In this document: positions 43,989-54,930 of the stretch, in pieces | Numbering within the stretch: position 1 is the stretch's first letter | Layout: every line of letters starts with the position of its first letter | From: Taudactylus pleione | Lineage: Eukaryota; Chordata; Amphibia; Anura; Myobatrachidae | Reading direction: 5' to 3' | Assembly: GCA_031769625.1 (NCBI GenBank) | Contig: JAUIMM010000213.1 | Location: 5,413,501 to 5,477,500 of the forward strand | Length of the DNA: 64,000 nucleotides | Made by a program: the position numbers and the translations under genes | Notes under the pieces: generated by a model | What the model was told of the DNA's origin: nothing | Databases searched by the model: none | What the model saw: the letters and a program-made list of their open reading frames with translations, nothing else

Positions 43989-46900
43989 CTGTGGGTGTGA
44001 GCAAACCCAAGAAATGAAACAGCTGCTCCAGCAACTACAGTACAACAATACATGCTTTTTAAATGTAAATTACTAGGTGATCCAAAATTAAACATCAAAT
44101 GTATATGTAAAAGTTCCCATTTCATGACAGAAGTTAACATATTTGCTATTCTAGGTAACTAATCTTACTCACCTAACTGTAGTATACATTGCTTTCCTAT
44201 CAGCACTTTAGACTTATACTCCCTGCACTTTACTTCAGTAGAAAGATCACTTCATGGCGTTTAGCGAATTGCCACACATTGGCAGCGGTTTTCAAACAGA
44301 GGAGTACACAATGTTGTGGCATTATGTGCCAGCAAGCACTGACAGCATATGACTGTTATTGCATGCTGGTTCTTGCAGAACTAAAAGTGCCAGGATGGGA
44401 ATGAGGGCAATGCATACTGCCGCAGGTGTGGTAAGTATTACCGCCGGACGCATGGCCGGCGGTTCAAATCCTGACAGTGGCTGCCCGGCAAGGGTGAAAA
44501 TCCCCATCGTCCTAAGGTAAGTATCGCTAACCTAATTCCCTACCCTAACCTCCCTTAGGGGTGCCTAACCCTAACCTCCCCCCCAAGTGCCTAACCCTAA
44601 CCCCTCCTGTAAGTGTCTAAACCTAACCCCCCCTTCCCCGCAGCCTAAACCTAAGTCTCCCGGGGGGGTGCCTATCCCTAACCTCCCCCTGGGGGTGCCT
44701 AACCCTAACACTCCCTCCCCCTAGCCTAACCCTAACCCTCCTGGGGGGTGCCTAACCCTAAGTCCCCCCGGGAGCCCTAAACCTAACCCTACCCCCCCTC
44801 GTGGCTGTCTGCGCCCGGCTTACCTTCGTTCGGTATGCCGGGCGTCGGTCTTCCGGGGTCTAGTTAATGACAGGCGTCGAGTTTTCGACGCCTGTCATTA
44901 GTACCACGCCGGGATTACAGTGTCTGTAAGCCGGCGGTCGGGATTTAGACAGTCGGCTTCCGGACTACATCCCACTGTCGCAGGTAGTGCCTTATGTTAG
45001 CACTACAACTGTTGGTCCGCTTAGTTAGTAATTAAAAAAAAATACTGTGTAGCCTTAGTATAGTGACAAACAAAGGGGTCTATTTACTAAGCAGTGTTAG
45101 AAGTGAAATGTGATAAGGTGTCAGCCAATCAGCTCCTAACTGACATCTCACAGGCTGTGTTTGAAAAATGACAGTTGGGAGCTGATTGGCTGGTACCTTA
45201 TCACTTTTCACTCTGTTTCCTAACCCTGCTTAGTAAATAGACCCCATAATCACTGCATCTCCATAGTATAATAAAATATTACTTTGTCTACTTGGTATAA
45301 GAAATAAAAATGGTATCCCCTTAGTATATGAATTAATTGCAGGCCTAAGTATTAGAAATAAATAATGAATTTCTCCCCATCATTATTTATTATTACTCTT
45401 GGCCCCACATTTTTTATGTAGTGTAGTGTACATACTAAATGCTTACCTGGAAGCTTCTTTTTTTCTCAATCCGATGTAATCCATATAGGGGGCGATTCAA
45501 TTCAGCGCCATTTGAATAGCGCCGGGAAGGAGTTCCCTGAGCTATTCTACTGTCCCCATAGTGCTCTGCACTTAGCTCCTGATCCACTACGGATCGCAAT
45601 ATTGCGTACGCATGCAGTTCATCTATGACAGCATGCTAATCCACTGTGATCGCAATGCAAACGCAGCACAACATAAGGACGCCCACTTTACTTTACACAC
45701 ATCCCTAAAGTTTAGCAGGGTAGCGAAACCATCAGTACAATCAAGTTCCATCGCAGCCTCAAGCACACTTGCTCAAGCCCTGACTTTACTCAGAAATTGC
45801 TAACAACCATGCACGCTATGAGACCTCACAATGCATATGGGATCGTAGTGGATAATTTATGCACGCCCCTGCAGCAGTGTGCGAACACACTGACACGCCT
45901 GGCCGACCACCCCCCCGTTACCACCCACAAACGGTGCTTCCTGTCATTCACTCTGCGATGGCTCTGCGTAGCCTCTGCGATCGCAGTCCCCATCGCAGCG
46001 GCCAGTTCACACACTGCAATAAGTACACATATGCAGAACACAACAATCGGACAGATTGTATGCGTATTAGCAACTGCGATTCAAGCTGAATCAGGCCCTT
46101 AGTCAGGAGATTCTAGTTACCGCGCCTTAAGCCGAGTGTTAAGTCGTGGTAACCGGCATTCTCCGACTTAAATGCCGGCCACAATACTGTTAGTAGGAAA
46201 ACAGCATTGCGGCCCATACTTTAGTCAGATTTCTGCTCGCACCTCAGGAGGTTGCAAGCAGAAACCCTCTAGTTGGAAAATCACAGCGCTGTCAATTAAA
46301 TAGCTCCAGGAACTCCTTCCAGGAGCTATTAAACATTGCGCTGAACTGAATCGCCCACATAGAATTTTAAAACAAACCTTTACATAAAATCATATAGAAG
46401 AAACAAGATTATCTCCTGTAAACCTGCAAATGTAATAGGTGGGCAGCCAATAAGGAGCGGTCCTTCATGACTACAAAGACCACTCGTGATTGGCTGCTCA
46501 TCTTTTAAGTAGGCACACTTGCCTGAGTTTAATAATTTGACGTTAGGAACAGTCTGCTGTGTGTGTTTTTTTTATTATTATTTCCTTATGGATTACATTC
46601 GATCAAGAAAAGAAGGAGGTAAATACGGACACTACAGAAAAAAAATGGGGCAGTAATAATTGGGACAAATTAATTATTTATTCAAATAATAAGATGCACA
46701 ATTCATCTTTAAACATCAAATGAAGAGTCATCCGGATTAGTGCATGTTTAAATAGAAGTGTTTCTTATAATTATGTTTTTCCATCTATTTTGCAAAGCAC
46801 AACTGCAGGGAAAATTATTTTTATTAGACTATTAGAATACTGCTGAATCTGCATCTTCCCTCTCATAAGGATACAGCCTATACAAACTAAGGTTTGCAGT

Positions 46901-49900
46901 TGCCAGTTAAAATATTTTACAGACTTAGTTGAATTATTTACCTCTGCCATCCTTTGGTCTTCATCAAGAGGAACAAATTTGTCATGCATGCCATGCACCA
47001 ACAAGACAGGAACGGCTAGCTCCGCATGGTAGACCTCATCTCCCTCTGGCCAGTATTGGCCACTCATCATGGCTCGTAGCACAAACGATGACACATTAAA
47101 GGCATTACCCTCTCGTAAGAGTTGTTTCTCTTTGGCACCTTGTCGAGCAAAGCCAGCCCTGGCATAGGAGAGAGAATTAATTACAAAGCTGCTAACAGCA
47201 ACACAGTAACACATGCTTTATACTAAACACACTCCTGCGCAATATATCATTATCTCTTGCTTCTATTGCATGCAGTTTTGCCCTTTAAATACAATAAGGA
47301 CTGCTAATTATTGGGAGATGTATTAAGCCTTGGACAGAGACTAAGTGGAGAATTTGTCAATCAGCTGAAGTGACAGAAGCTGATTGGTTACTTTGGGCAT
47401 TTCTCCGCTATACATCTCTCCAAGACTTGATACATGTCCCCTATAGTCTAGATCTAGTCTTGTATATCATCAAGAAGCATGGACACTGCTATCACATGGG
47501 TAAAACCATATTCTTTAACAATATACATAATGAACAGATAACCAGCTTATGACGACAACACAGCTCATATTAAGTGCTTCAGATGTTTAGTTGTAGGAGA
47601 CCATTACTATAGACTCCAACAATGTAAGCGAGTGATTTTCATAACAGTGGCAAATCCCTACAGAGGTGGGTAACACTTTTTCTCAACTTGGTATACTCAC
47701 AACATTTGACAACAGAACCCTATCGACAACTATTTATGTTTGGAGAACACCATGTATATGCCAGTATAATTAGTGACTTTACCGCAAGTTTCCCACAAAT
47801 GCACTCTTGTATAGTGGGGAGGGGTAGCAATAAGTGCTATCAGTACTGGCTTTCAATCAAAGATCTATAGCAACAAATCTGAGCTCATAAAGCAGTTACT
47901 CCACTGACAGAAATCACTTTAGTTCTTTGCAAAAAATGAACCAGAAAAGTCAATGACAGAGGTGGCTTTCACTGAGGATGGGTACTCAATCAGAGGATGG
48001 GTCCTATACTAATGGGCATAATGTGAATAAACTTTGCATTATTATTATAGAAACTTCCACAATGGAAATTAGATGTCTTCTGCAGTAAATAGTGGTTTGG
48101 GCATCATATCAAAGGGATCTACGCTGCGTACATGTTGAAGCTCTGTGCCGTCTACTTATCTACTTCAGGTAAAGGGGTTCTGCACTCTCCTTTGAGCATC
48201 AGTGTTCTGCACTGTATATTGGTTTGGGCATCATATGATGGAGTGCTACACTGCATACTAGTGTTCTTCAAATGATGTGAGATTTGTATACGGGTGTAAA
48301 TGAGAATATGGGATGGAGCTCTGCAAAGTATAATGATGGGACTTTATTGCATTTGGCTATTGGTCTTTGAAAGCATAATTTCCCATACATTATACTGGTT
48401 GTGTAACACGACAGTAATTCTAGGTACACTACCCTTTATAACTTTCAGCCACACTTTCCTGGGCTGCACTGAACTTTACATACAGTAAATATCTCCATAT
48501 ATTGAGTTTTGGTTAGTCAAATTGGTACAAATTACAGCCTTTAAGCAAAGAAGAAAAGTCAGGTGACCTATGATCAACTTTTCCTCTCCATCAGACTAGT
48601 AAGTAACCATGTCCTGTATAACATACTGGGGCTACTGCTCGGAGATTTAACCCAACTCACTTGAGGAAGCTCCATGCAAGGCAAGGGGAGAGACAGTGCA
48701 GCACACATGTGGGCATATTGAAGATGGAGCAGAGGCTGGGTTCAAGAGCTGTGGGACCACCACCATTTATCATGACCACCTTGTGGACCAAGTCAGGATA
48801 TTCATGTGCCAGGAAAGTGCAGAAGGAGACTCTGAAAATATATAAAAAAAAATTAAAGAACATGAAAACTTGATAAAATATATATTAAAAATGAAATATA
48901 TATATATAAAAAATACCCAACAGGTTTTGAAATGACAATATATTTAATAACAGTTAGTAAAAACTTAAGGTGCATACACACACAACGATTTTTTTTAACG
49001 ATTATCGATAACGATATCGTTCATGGGCGTTCACGTTTGTAGTTTGTAGTTCAGTCAGACTGGCCAACTCAACGATTTTCATTAAGTTAATATGCAAAAA
49101 TCGTTTGTAGTTCAAAAAAATTGTTCATTACATTTAGTAAATGAACGATTTTAGTAAACAATTTTCGTTCATTTTTCCCTTGAAAAAATGAACGAAAATC
49201 ATTTACTAAAATCGTTCATTTACTAAATAGTTGTGTGTGTATGCAGCTTTAGTCACAATTTCTCTAAGTAAAAGGCACACCCAAGCAAATGCTAAAGCTG
49301 CATACACACACAACGATTTAGTAAATGAACGATTTTAGTAAACGATTTTCGTTCATTTTTCCCTTGTAATGAACGATTTTTTTGAACTACAAACGATTTT
49401 TGCATATTAACTTAATGAAAATCGTTGAGTTGGCCAGTCTGACTGAACTACAAACGTGAACGCGCATGAACGATAATCGTTCATCGTTTTCACTCAGAAA
49501 GTGAACGATTTTTTCAACGATTGAACGATAAACGATATCGTTCAAAAAATCGTTGTGTGTGTGTGTGTATGCACCTTTAGGCTAATAACGAATTGGGGGA
49601 GAAAGCCAGATCCATTATCTCAATCCGTTAACCATTTCAATTTCTGCTACATAATTAAAGAACTTAAGTGTATGTCAGTATTTGTTTAATACACGGGTTC
49701 TCAAAATCGGTCCTCAGCATTGGAGACAGATATAGTGAACTGAGATAAAGTACCAACCAATCAGCTCCTAAATGTCACTTTACAGGCTGTGTCTGAAAAA
49801 TTAGTTACAGATGTGTCCTCATACATCTAGCCTTGATAGGCCACGCAGCACGACTTGCCTGGTGTGAGTGAGCCGCCAGGTGTAGTGCTTTTCGTACTAT

Positions 49901-51198
49901 TATGCGTCTTAATCTCAATGAGATGCGACTAAGATGTACCAGCAGACTGTGCTGATTAATTCGATATGCGACAGAGATCAGCATATAGGTGCCTGGAGGG
50001 GTACTATATTCCCCTCTTCACAGTTTTACTTTCTGCACATGCGCCCTAGAGCGCCGTTCCCACGGCATTCTGGGTCGCGAATCCGGCAGTGATGTTGCGG
50101 TCACAGATCGCTGCATCACCTCCCAGGGGGTCCGGGGAGACAGAGGAGATCCGTTCTACACGACGCATCTCCTCTGTTAAAGCCGGGGGACAGAACGGGC
50201 TGGCGTGGTCGCATGTGATGCGACCTTGCCAGTTGAACCACTTCTGGCTCCAGTCGCATTACATGCGACCACGCCAATTAAGTGATTAATGGACGCCAAT
50301 TATTTGTTGGTACTGGTTTAATAGGTATCACAATGTTGCACTGCAAGATATAATCTACTAATATATCCCAAAGCAAGTATAAATTTGTACAAGACAATTG
50401 AATGCAGTTATACATCTTTTTCAGAAATGTATAAATTTGATTATCTTAGTAGCCTACTCACCCATATGAATGTCCCACCAAGATGTTCCTCTTCTTGCCA
50501 TAGCGCTTAAATACACATCTCATGTCCTCAGCGAGTGCATAGAAGGTATAAGCAGCGCCTATCTGCGGAGCAGCACTGGAGCCATGCCCCACCAAATCTG
50601 GAGCTACCACCTCATACCCCAGTTTAGAGAAGAAATCCAGTTGTTCTTTCCATATGTCAAGAGAACCTCCAACACCATGAATGAAAAACAGGACCACATC
50701 AGAATGCGTGCCTTTGCAGCTACTAACTCGTCTTTGGCAGTCAACCAGCACCACCTTCTTCGGCTTGCGTTTTCTACGCCTGCCAGGTGGTATATCACTC
50801 TCCTTTCCTGCTCCACCTTCATTGGCTGTGCTGGTGAAATCCGAGAGCTCAACCTCCAATGTTCCAGCTTGCTCAGTGTTTCCATTGCGACAATGTAATA
50901 TCTCAGAACGAAGGGTGGTACCAAGATTTTCTATCACTAGTTGTCCATTACGATAGACAGTTATTCGTCGTTTGCAATGGACCAATCCTCGTCCTGAGTT
51001 CTTCACTTCCTCTACTTCTTCTTCCTCCCCACCTCCACCACGAGAGGGTAAGATGTGCCGTACTCTTAAGACACGGCCTGGCTTTACCTCGAGAAAATCG
51101 TAGCCATCGCTGGTTTCTGAAATATCTGCAGGACCCACCGAATTTGGAGTTTTGCCTGTCAGGCAGTACATAATACGTTCTGCTATGCTGGTCAACAT
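43836..51198 (-). CDS. ABHD8: ABHD8, alpha/beta hydrolase domain protein 8 (4 coding exons)
   Basis: Joined exons 51198-50462, 48831-48661, 47158-46942 and 43988-43836 give 1278 bases: 425 codons and TGA. All junctions are GT-AG with consistent phases (2, 2, 0). The protein matches vertebrate ABHD8 throughout; the human protein is about 439 residues. Residues 1-165 hold a conserved N-terminal region with [19 protein letters not shown], an acidic run and a basic RRKRKPKK. The hydrolase fold follows: [13 protein letters not shown] (oxyanion region), GHSYG with nucleophile Ser244, HGMHDKF with likely acid Asp362, and GSHMVMLE with His390. ABHD8 is a putative serine hydrolase; its substrate is not established to my knowledge. 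Start chosen at MLTSIAER because that is the family's N-terminus and a splice acceptor lies just upstream. No lesions seen. Confidence 0.96.
44424..44985. repeat. Telomere-like dispersed repeat, fullest copy, in ABHD8 intron 3
   Basis: Runs GTGGTAAGTATTACCGCCGG, a B-box-like GGTTCAAATCC (44461-44471), then GTAAGTATCGCTAACC, about 250 bases of CCTAACCCTAACC-type units with CCCCCCGGGAG spacers, then GGCATACC/GGTATGCC-type and GACAGGCGTC...GACGCCTGTC hairpins, ending TTCCGGACTACATCCC. The two ends differ, so this is not a simple inverted-repeat MITE. Confidence 0.65.
45072..45247. repeat. Palindromic MITE, GGGGTCTATTTACTAAGCA family
   Basis: Ends GGGGTCTATTTACTAAGCAG and CTGCTTAGTAAATAGACCCC are near-perfect inverses. 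Arms carry CAGCCAATCAGCTCC and its inverse around TGAAAAATGACAGTTGG. It lies in ABHD8 intron 3. About 175 bases long. Confidence 0.8.
45488..46358. repeat. PIF-like MITE, outer element, in ABHD8 intron 3
   Basis: Ends GGGGGCGATTCAATTCAGCG and CGCTGAACTGAATCGCCCAC, flanked by ATA (45485-45487 and 46359-46361). It holds a second MITE (45575-46098) inside, so it is the older of the two. Confidence 0.8.
45575..46098. repeat. PIF-like MITE nested in the outer one
   Basis: Ends GCTCCTGATCCACTACGG and GCTGAATCAGGCCC, flanked by TTA (45572-45574 and 46099-46101). It shares GACGCCCACTTTACTTTAC and TTACCACCCACAAACGG blocks with 26638-27203, 38497-39112 and 62625-63127. Spurious open frames lie at 45797-46102. 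Confidence 0.8.
46942..47158 (-). CDS. ABHD8: ABHD8 coding exon 3
   Basis: 217 bases; completes Lys303 and encodes residues 304-375. Acceptor CCTATGCCAG; donor GTAAAT from 46941, a weaker but GT-type site. It includes [30 protein letters not shown] and the [18 protein letters not shown] segment with the likely catalytic Asp362. Confidence 0.95.
47313..47441. repeat. Palindromic MITE in ABHD8 intron 2
   Basis: Ends GGGAGATGTATTAAGCCTTGG and CCAAGACTTGATACATGTCCC are inverses; the core reads CAATCAGCTGAAGTGACAGAAG with a facing CTGATTGG. Confidence 0.75.
48661..48831 (-). CDS. ABHD8: ABHD8 coding exon 2
   Basis: 171 bases; completes Gly246, encodes residues 247-302 and two bases of Lys303. 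Acceptor TATTTTCAG precedes 48831; donor GTGAGT starts at 48660. It carries [19 protein letters not shown], then [12 protein letters not shown], a hallmark of ABHD8. Confidence 0.95.
48968..49576. repeat. Large palindromic MITE in ABHD8 intron 1
   Basis: Ends AGGTGCATACACACACAACG and its inverse, flanked by TTA (48965-48967 and 49577-49579). Arms of about 280 bases face each other: ACGATTTTAGTAAAC, GAACGATTTTCG and TTGGCCAGTCTGACTG recur inverted. A spacer of about 45 bases (49248-49292) separates the arms. Rich in ATCGTT. Confidence 0.85.
49580..50461. other. ABHD8 intron 1 remainder
   Basis: A fragment of the CAATCAGCTCC palindromic family lies near 49738-49810. Around 50046-50290 there are GC-rich words (CGCATGTGATGCGACC facing GGTCGCATGTAATGCGAC) of another decayed fold-back element. 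No coding sequence. Confidence 0.45.
50462..51198 (-). CDS. ABHD8: ABHD8 coding exon 1
   Basis: Encodes residues 1-245 and two bases of Gly246. It starts at ATG 51198-51196 and ends TATGG before GTGAGT (50461-50456). It holds the N-terminal region, the Gly/Glu-rich acidic stretch, the basic stretch, the HGVGGS loop and the nucleophile Ser244 of GHSYG. An acceptor (TTTTGTAG, AG at 51208-51207) lies 8 bases 5' of the ATG, so the exon probably begins at 51206 and an untranslated exon lies further upstream. That exon was not identified. Confidence 0.95.
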
Positions 51199-51206
51199 GG
51201 TGTCTC

Positions 51207-51496
51207 CTACAAAATGATAAATTAACAAACAGTGAAATCAGAAACAGTATACATGGCTCTTAGTTCTTATAAATACCACGTTTAATTAAAATGTAAAAAA
51301 TTAGTGCAACAGGCGTTAGTGAATAGAAGAGTTTTGTGGGAGTGTTTGAAGGACTGAAGGCTCGGAGAGAGTCTGATATAGTGAGGGAGAGCATCCTATC
51401 GATTGGGAACAGCTTGGAAAGTTTTGGAGGTTGGGGTGAGAAGTGTTTATCAGGAGTGGAGTAATCATGGTCATTGGTGAAATGGAGAGAGATAAG

Positions 51497-51500
<4 letters not shown>
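51207..51500. other. Region upstream of ABHD8 exon 1
   Basis: Presumed intron or 5' flank of ABHD8; no further exon or CpG-island-like promoter was recognised between here and the window end. Confidence 0.35.

Positions 51501-51544
<44 letters not shown>
51501..51544. repeat. (TA)n microsatellite
   Basis: About 22 uninterrupted TA units, the source of a spurious Ile/Tyr-rich open frame at 51474-51806. Confidence 0.95.
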
Positions 51545-51547
<3 letters not shown>

Positions 51548-51610
51548 TATGTGTGAGATGAGAGGACAAGAGCTTAAAATGAGAAATACATCTGTTTACA
51601 GTATCATACA

Positions 51611-52158
51611 TAGGGCTAGGTGTATCAAACCTTGGAGAGAGATAATGTGGAGAGAATGTAAAGTATCAACCAATCAGCTCCTAACTGTAATTTTTCAATC
51701 ACGGCCTGTAAAGCAGGGTTGGGCAACCTTTTTTTCTGCAGAGGGCCATTTTGATATATATAACATTATTCACGGGCCCGGTGCAGACCACGCCAAACCC
51801 ACGTGACGTCACACAGGGGCGGGGCCAAAATTGCCGGTGATTACAGCAATACCCAGAGCATCCTGAGGATGCTCCGGGGAGCTGTAAGGGCAGCGGTGTG
51901 ACCGGCTGAAGCGTCATAAGGACGCTCCATGCGGAACTGCTGCATAGATTCTGTCTGCAGGATCCCATTCTAGGCACCCTGCTAGCCAGATGAGGCTAGG
52001 AGAAAAAACTCAGAGGGCCAGACCAAATGATTCCATGGGTCTTATATGGCCCCCAGGCCTGAGGTTCCTCATCCCTGCTGTAAAGTCACAGGAGCTGATT
52101 AATTGGTACTTCATCTCTCTACTTTATCTCTCTCCAACGCTTGATACATCTAGCCCCA
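51611..52158. repeat. Palindromic MITE split by a hAT insertion
   Basis: Left half TAGGTGTATCAAACCTTGG...CAATCAGCTCC and right half GGAGCTGATTAATTGG...CAACGCTTGATACATCTAG are inverses; the element is opened at 51713/52078 by the hAT copy 51714-52077. Confidence 0.8.
51714..52077. mobile_element. Non-autonomous hAT element, 364 bp
   Basis: Ends CAGGGTTGGGCAACC and GGTTCCTCATCCCTG, with a perfect 8-bp target duplication CTGTAAAG (51706-51713 and 52078-52085). The inner arms GAGGGCCATTTTGATATA and a facing TTATATGGCCCCC are partial inverses. 8-bp duplications and CAGGG ends are hAT hallmarks. Confidence 0.9.
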
Positions 52159-52159
52159 A

Positions 52160-52383
52160 GTGCTGCTGTCCATCTTATTTATCTCTACAACCACTCTGGC
52201 ACTCTGCTAAATACTCCCCCTCAGAGTACACTTCAAATTTCTCACCCTCATATATAAAGCTCTCAATCAGTCCACTCCTTCCAACCTCCAAACGTATCAT
52301 TGTTAACACTCTCTCCTGCCTTCTCTGCTCCTCCAATGACTGCCACCTCACCTCAACTCTGGTCACCTCCTCACACTTACGCA
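52160..52383 (+). pseudogene. L2-like LINE RT C-terminal fragment, part 1
   Basis: Reads FKFLTLIYKALNQSTPSNLQ (about 52228-52287), like the C-terminal L-x-F-L-T-x-I-Y-K-A-L segment of L2/Rex-type LINEs, with later stops. The LINE continues after hAT insertions at 55622 (HPRFLPCFPTALELTTSLY) and, after a Tc1 copy, near 60349 (LKTYLFTKS). Three pieces in order support one split element. Confidence 0.6.
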
Positions 52384-52509
52384 CAGGGCCGGCAACAGAA
52401 ATCTTGGGGCCCGGTACATGAAGTCTCTGGGGCCCCCCTACCCACAGCACCATCCCCCTGGGCCTAAAAACCCTGAACCCACACTGTAAGGTGTATTTAT
52501 TATAAAGAC

Positions 52510-53080
52510 TCACATAAATTTCAGGACAGAGGTAACAAGCAAAGGATAGATGTGACAGAGACAGGGCCAGGACAGAGGTGACAGGGAAAGGATAGACGTG
52601 ACAGAGAAAGGGAAAGGGTAGAAGGGACAGGGAAAGGATAGAAGGGACAGGGACAAGGCCAGGACAGAGATGACAGGGAGAGGGGGAAGGATAGAGGTGA
52701 GGGCCAAGACAGAACAGTGGGCACAGAAGAGAGGAGTGACAGGAACAGGAAAGAGGAGACAGGACAGGACAGCGAAAGAGGGGACAGGGGTGACAGAGCC
52801 AAGACAGAACAAAGGGGACAGCAGAGAGGGGTGACAGGAACAGGAAAGCGGAGAAAGAGCCAGGACAGAGGTGACAAGAACAGGACAGTGGGGATATGAC
52901 AGAGGTGACATAGCCAGGATAGCATTGACAGGTCCAAGACAGTAGTGACAGGGCAGGAAAGAGAGGACAGGACAAAGAGGACAGGGTAGGACAGAAGTGA
53001 GAGGGCCAGGACAGAGGAGACAAAACCGGGACAGAGGTGAAAGGCTCAGAGGTGACAGGAACAGGACAGAGGGGACAGTG
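52510..53080. repeat. Minisatellite GGACAGAGGTGACAGGG
   Basis: Irregular tandem units of 15-17 bases, purine-rich. The minus strand reads open in all frames (Leu/Pro/Ser/Cys strings, 52175-53145), which is not a gene. Confidence 0.85.
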
Positions 53081-53799
53081 CAAGGACAGAACTCCCCCAT
53101 ATTGGGCTCACTTGGCACCACCCTCCCTTCCCTTACTGGGCACACTTAGCAATGCTCCACATTTCACTGGGCACACTTCGCACCCATCCCATGCAAACTT
53201 AGCCCCTGGGTACAAACCCCTCCCCCAATCTGGGCACACAGCACCCCCCCTATCTTTTCATTAGCGGGCACACTTAGAACCCACCGCCCTCCCCCTTACA
53301 AGGCAGACTTATCCTCTTTCTTACTACTGGGCGCACTCACTAGAGCCACCAGGTGCTGGCCGCATCTTGGAGTCCCGCTGTCTGGCTGCCCTCCAGCACG
53401 GACGCACGGCACGGGCACTCTGCTGCGCGAGTCCCGCCGATGTCCGGAGTCCCGCCAATATATTCCTGACCAGTGCCTGACGTCAAGGGCCAGGCCCTTC
53501 CAGGCACTGGTACAGCACAGCAGAGGAGCAGTGCAGGGAGGGACGATGGGGAACAGCAGGGGGTGGGACTTGTAAAGACTCTAAAGAGCCTCTCCTAGCA
53601 GGGCCGGTTCTAGACATTGTGGAGCTCAGGGCGAAAGTTCCCAGTTGCGCCCCCCCCCCTCTGCGAGCGCTTCCGGAAGGGGGGCGTGTCCTTGCGGAGC
53701 ACCCCCAATTCATCACACTGTGGGGTGTGCCCAGCACTTACAAAGGAGCTGGGCTTTCCCCAAGCTCTCACCTCGTAGCGAATAATTGCCATGTGCAGT

Positions 53800-54080
53800 G
53801 ATGCGCCTTACACAATATGTCTTACACAGTAATGCCCTTTATAACACATTATGCCACATGCAGTAATGCCCTGTATAACACATTGTGCCACACGCAGTAA
53901 TGCCCTGTATAACACATTATGCCACACGCAGTAATGGCCTTTATAACACATTATTGCACATGCAGTAATGCCCTGTATAACACATTATGCCATACACAGT
54001 AATAACCTGTATAACACATTATGCCACACGCAGTAAATGCCCTGTATAATACATTATGCCACACACAGTAATTCCCTTTA
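53800..54080. repeat. Minisatellite, unit about 33 bp
   Basis: About eight units of ACACATTATGCCACACGCAG plus TAATGCCCTGTATA. Confidence 0.9.
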
Positions 54081-54179
54081 TTCATGTTATGACACACAGT
54101 GGTGCCCCTTTTACACAATACCCAAATGAGTGCCCCTTATACACAATGTCCACAGTAGTAGTGCCCCATATACAATTCC

Positions 54180-54930
54180 CACAGCAGTGGTGCCCCTTAC
54201 ACAATGGCCCCGGTAGTGGTGCCCACCATGTAGTGCCCTCAGTGGTAATGCCCCTATTGGTAATGCCCACAGTGTTAATGCCCCCATTGGTAATGTCCCT
54301 TATAGTAGTGCCCCCAATAGTAGTGCCCACAGTAGTAATGCCCCCTATAGTAATGCCCAGTTGTAATGCCCACATTAGTATTGCCCCCAGTAGGATTGTC
54401 CCCTATAGTAGTGCCCAAAGTAGTAATGCCCCCTATTGTAGTGCCCACAGTTGTAATGCCCCCAGCAGTAATGCCCCCTATAGTAGTGTCTCCAGTAGTA
54501 ATGCCCACTATAGTAATGCCCCATTAGTAGTGGCCCCAGTAGTAATGCCTCCATTAGTAGTACCTCCAGTAGTAATGCTCACTATAGTAGTACCCCATTA
54601 TTAGTGCCCCCAGTAGTAATGCTCCCCTTATAGAAGTGCCTCCAGTAGTAATGTTCCCATTAGTAATGCCCCCTGTTGTAATGCCCCCAGTAGTAATGCC
54701 CCCCTATAGTCATATCCCCAATAGTTGTGCCCCTCAGTAGTAATACCCCCTATAGCCATGCCCCCCAATAGTCGTGTCCCCAATAGTTGTGCCCCCCTAT
54801 AGCCATGCCCCAGTAGTAATGCCCCCTATAGTAATCCCTCCTACAGCCATACCCCCAGTAGTAATGCCCCCCTATAGCCATGCCCCCAGTAGTAATGCCC
54901 CCCTATAGCCATGCCCCCAGTGCTGGTACT
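54180..54930. repeat. Minisatellite GTAGTAATGCCCCC
   Basis: Irregular units of 13-16 bases around AGTAGTAATGCCCCCTATAG. Both strands stay open by virtue of the repeat (54056-54604 plus, Val/Pro-rich). Confidence 0.9.

Noticed and set aside
44461..44471. GGTTCAAATCC as part of a tRNA gene
   Set aside because: No cloverleaf, anticodon arm or A box around it; it belongs to a dispersed repeat.
50470..51173. Plus-strand open frames opposite ABHD8 exon 1
   Set aside because: Shadows of the real minus-strand exon; no similarity to known proteins.
52175..53145. Long Leu/Pro/Ser/Cys open frames (up to 302 codons) on the minus strand
   Set aside because: All three frames are open because of a purine-rich minisatellite; no domain or conserved start.
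54056..54604. 182-codon Val/Pro-rich open frame on the plus strand
   Set aside because: Translation of the AGTAGTAATGCCCCC minisatellite.
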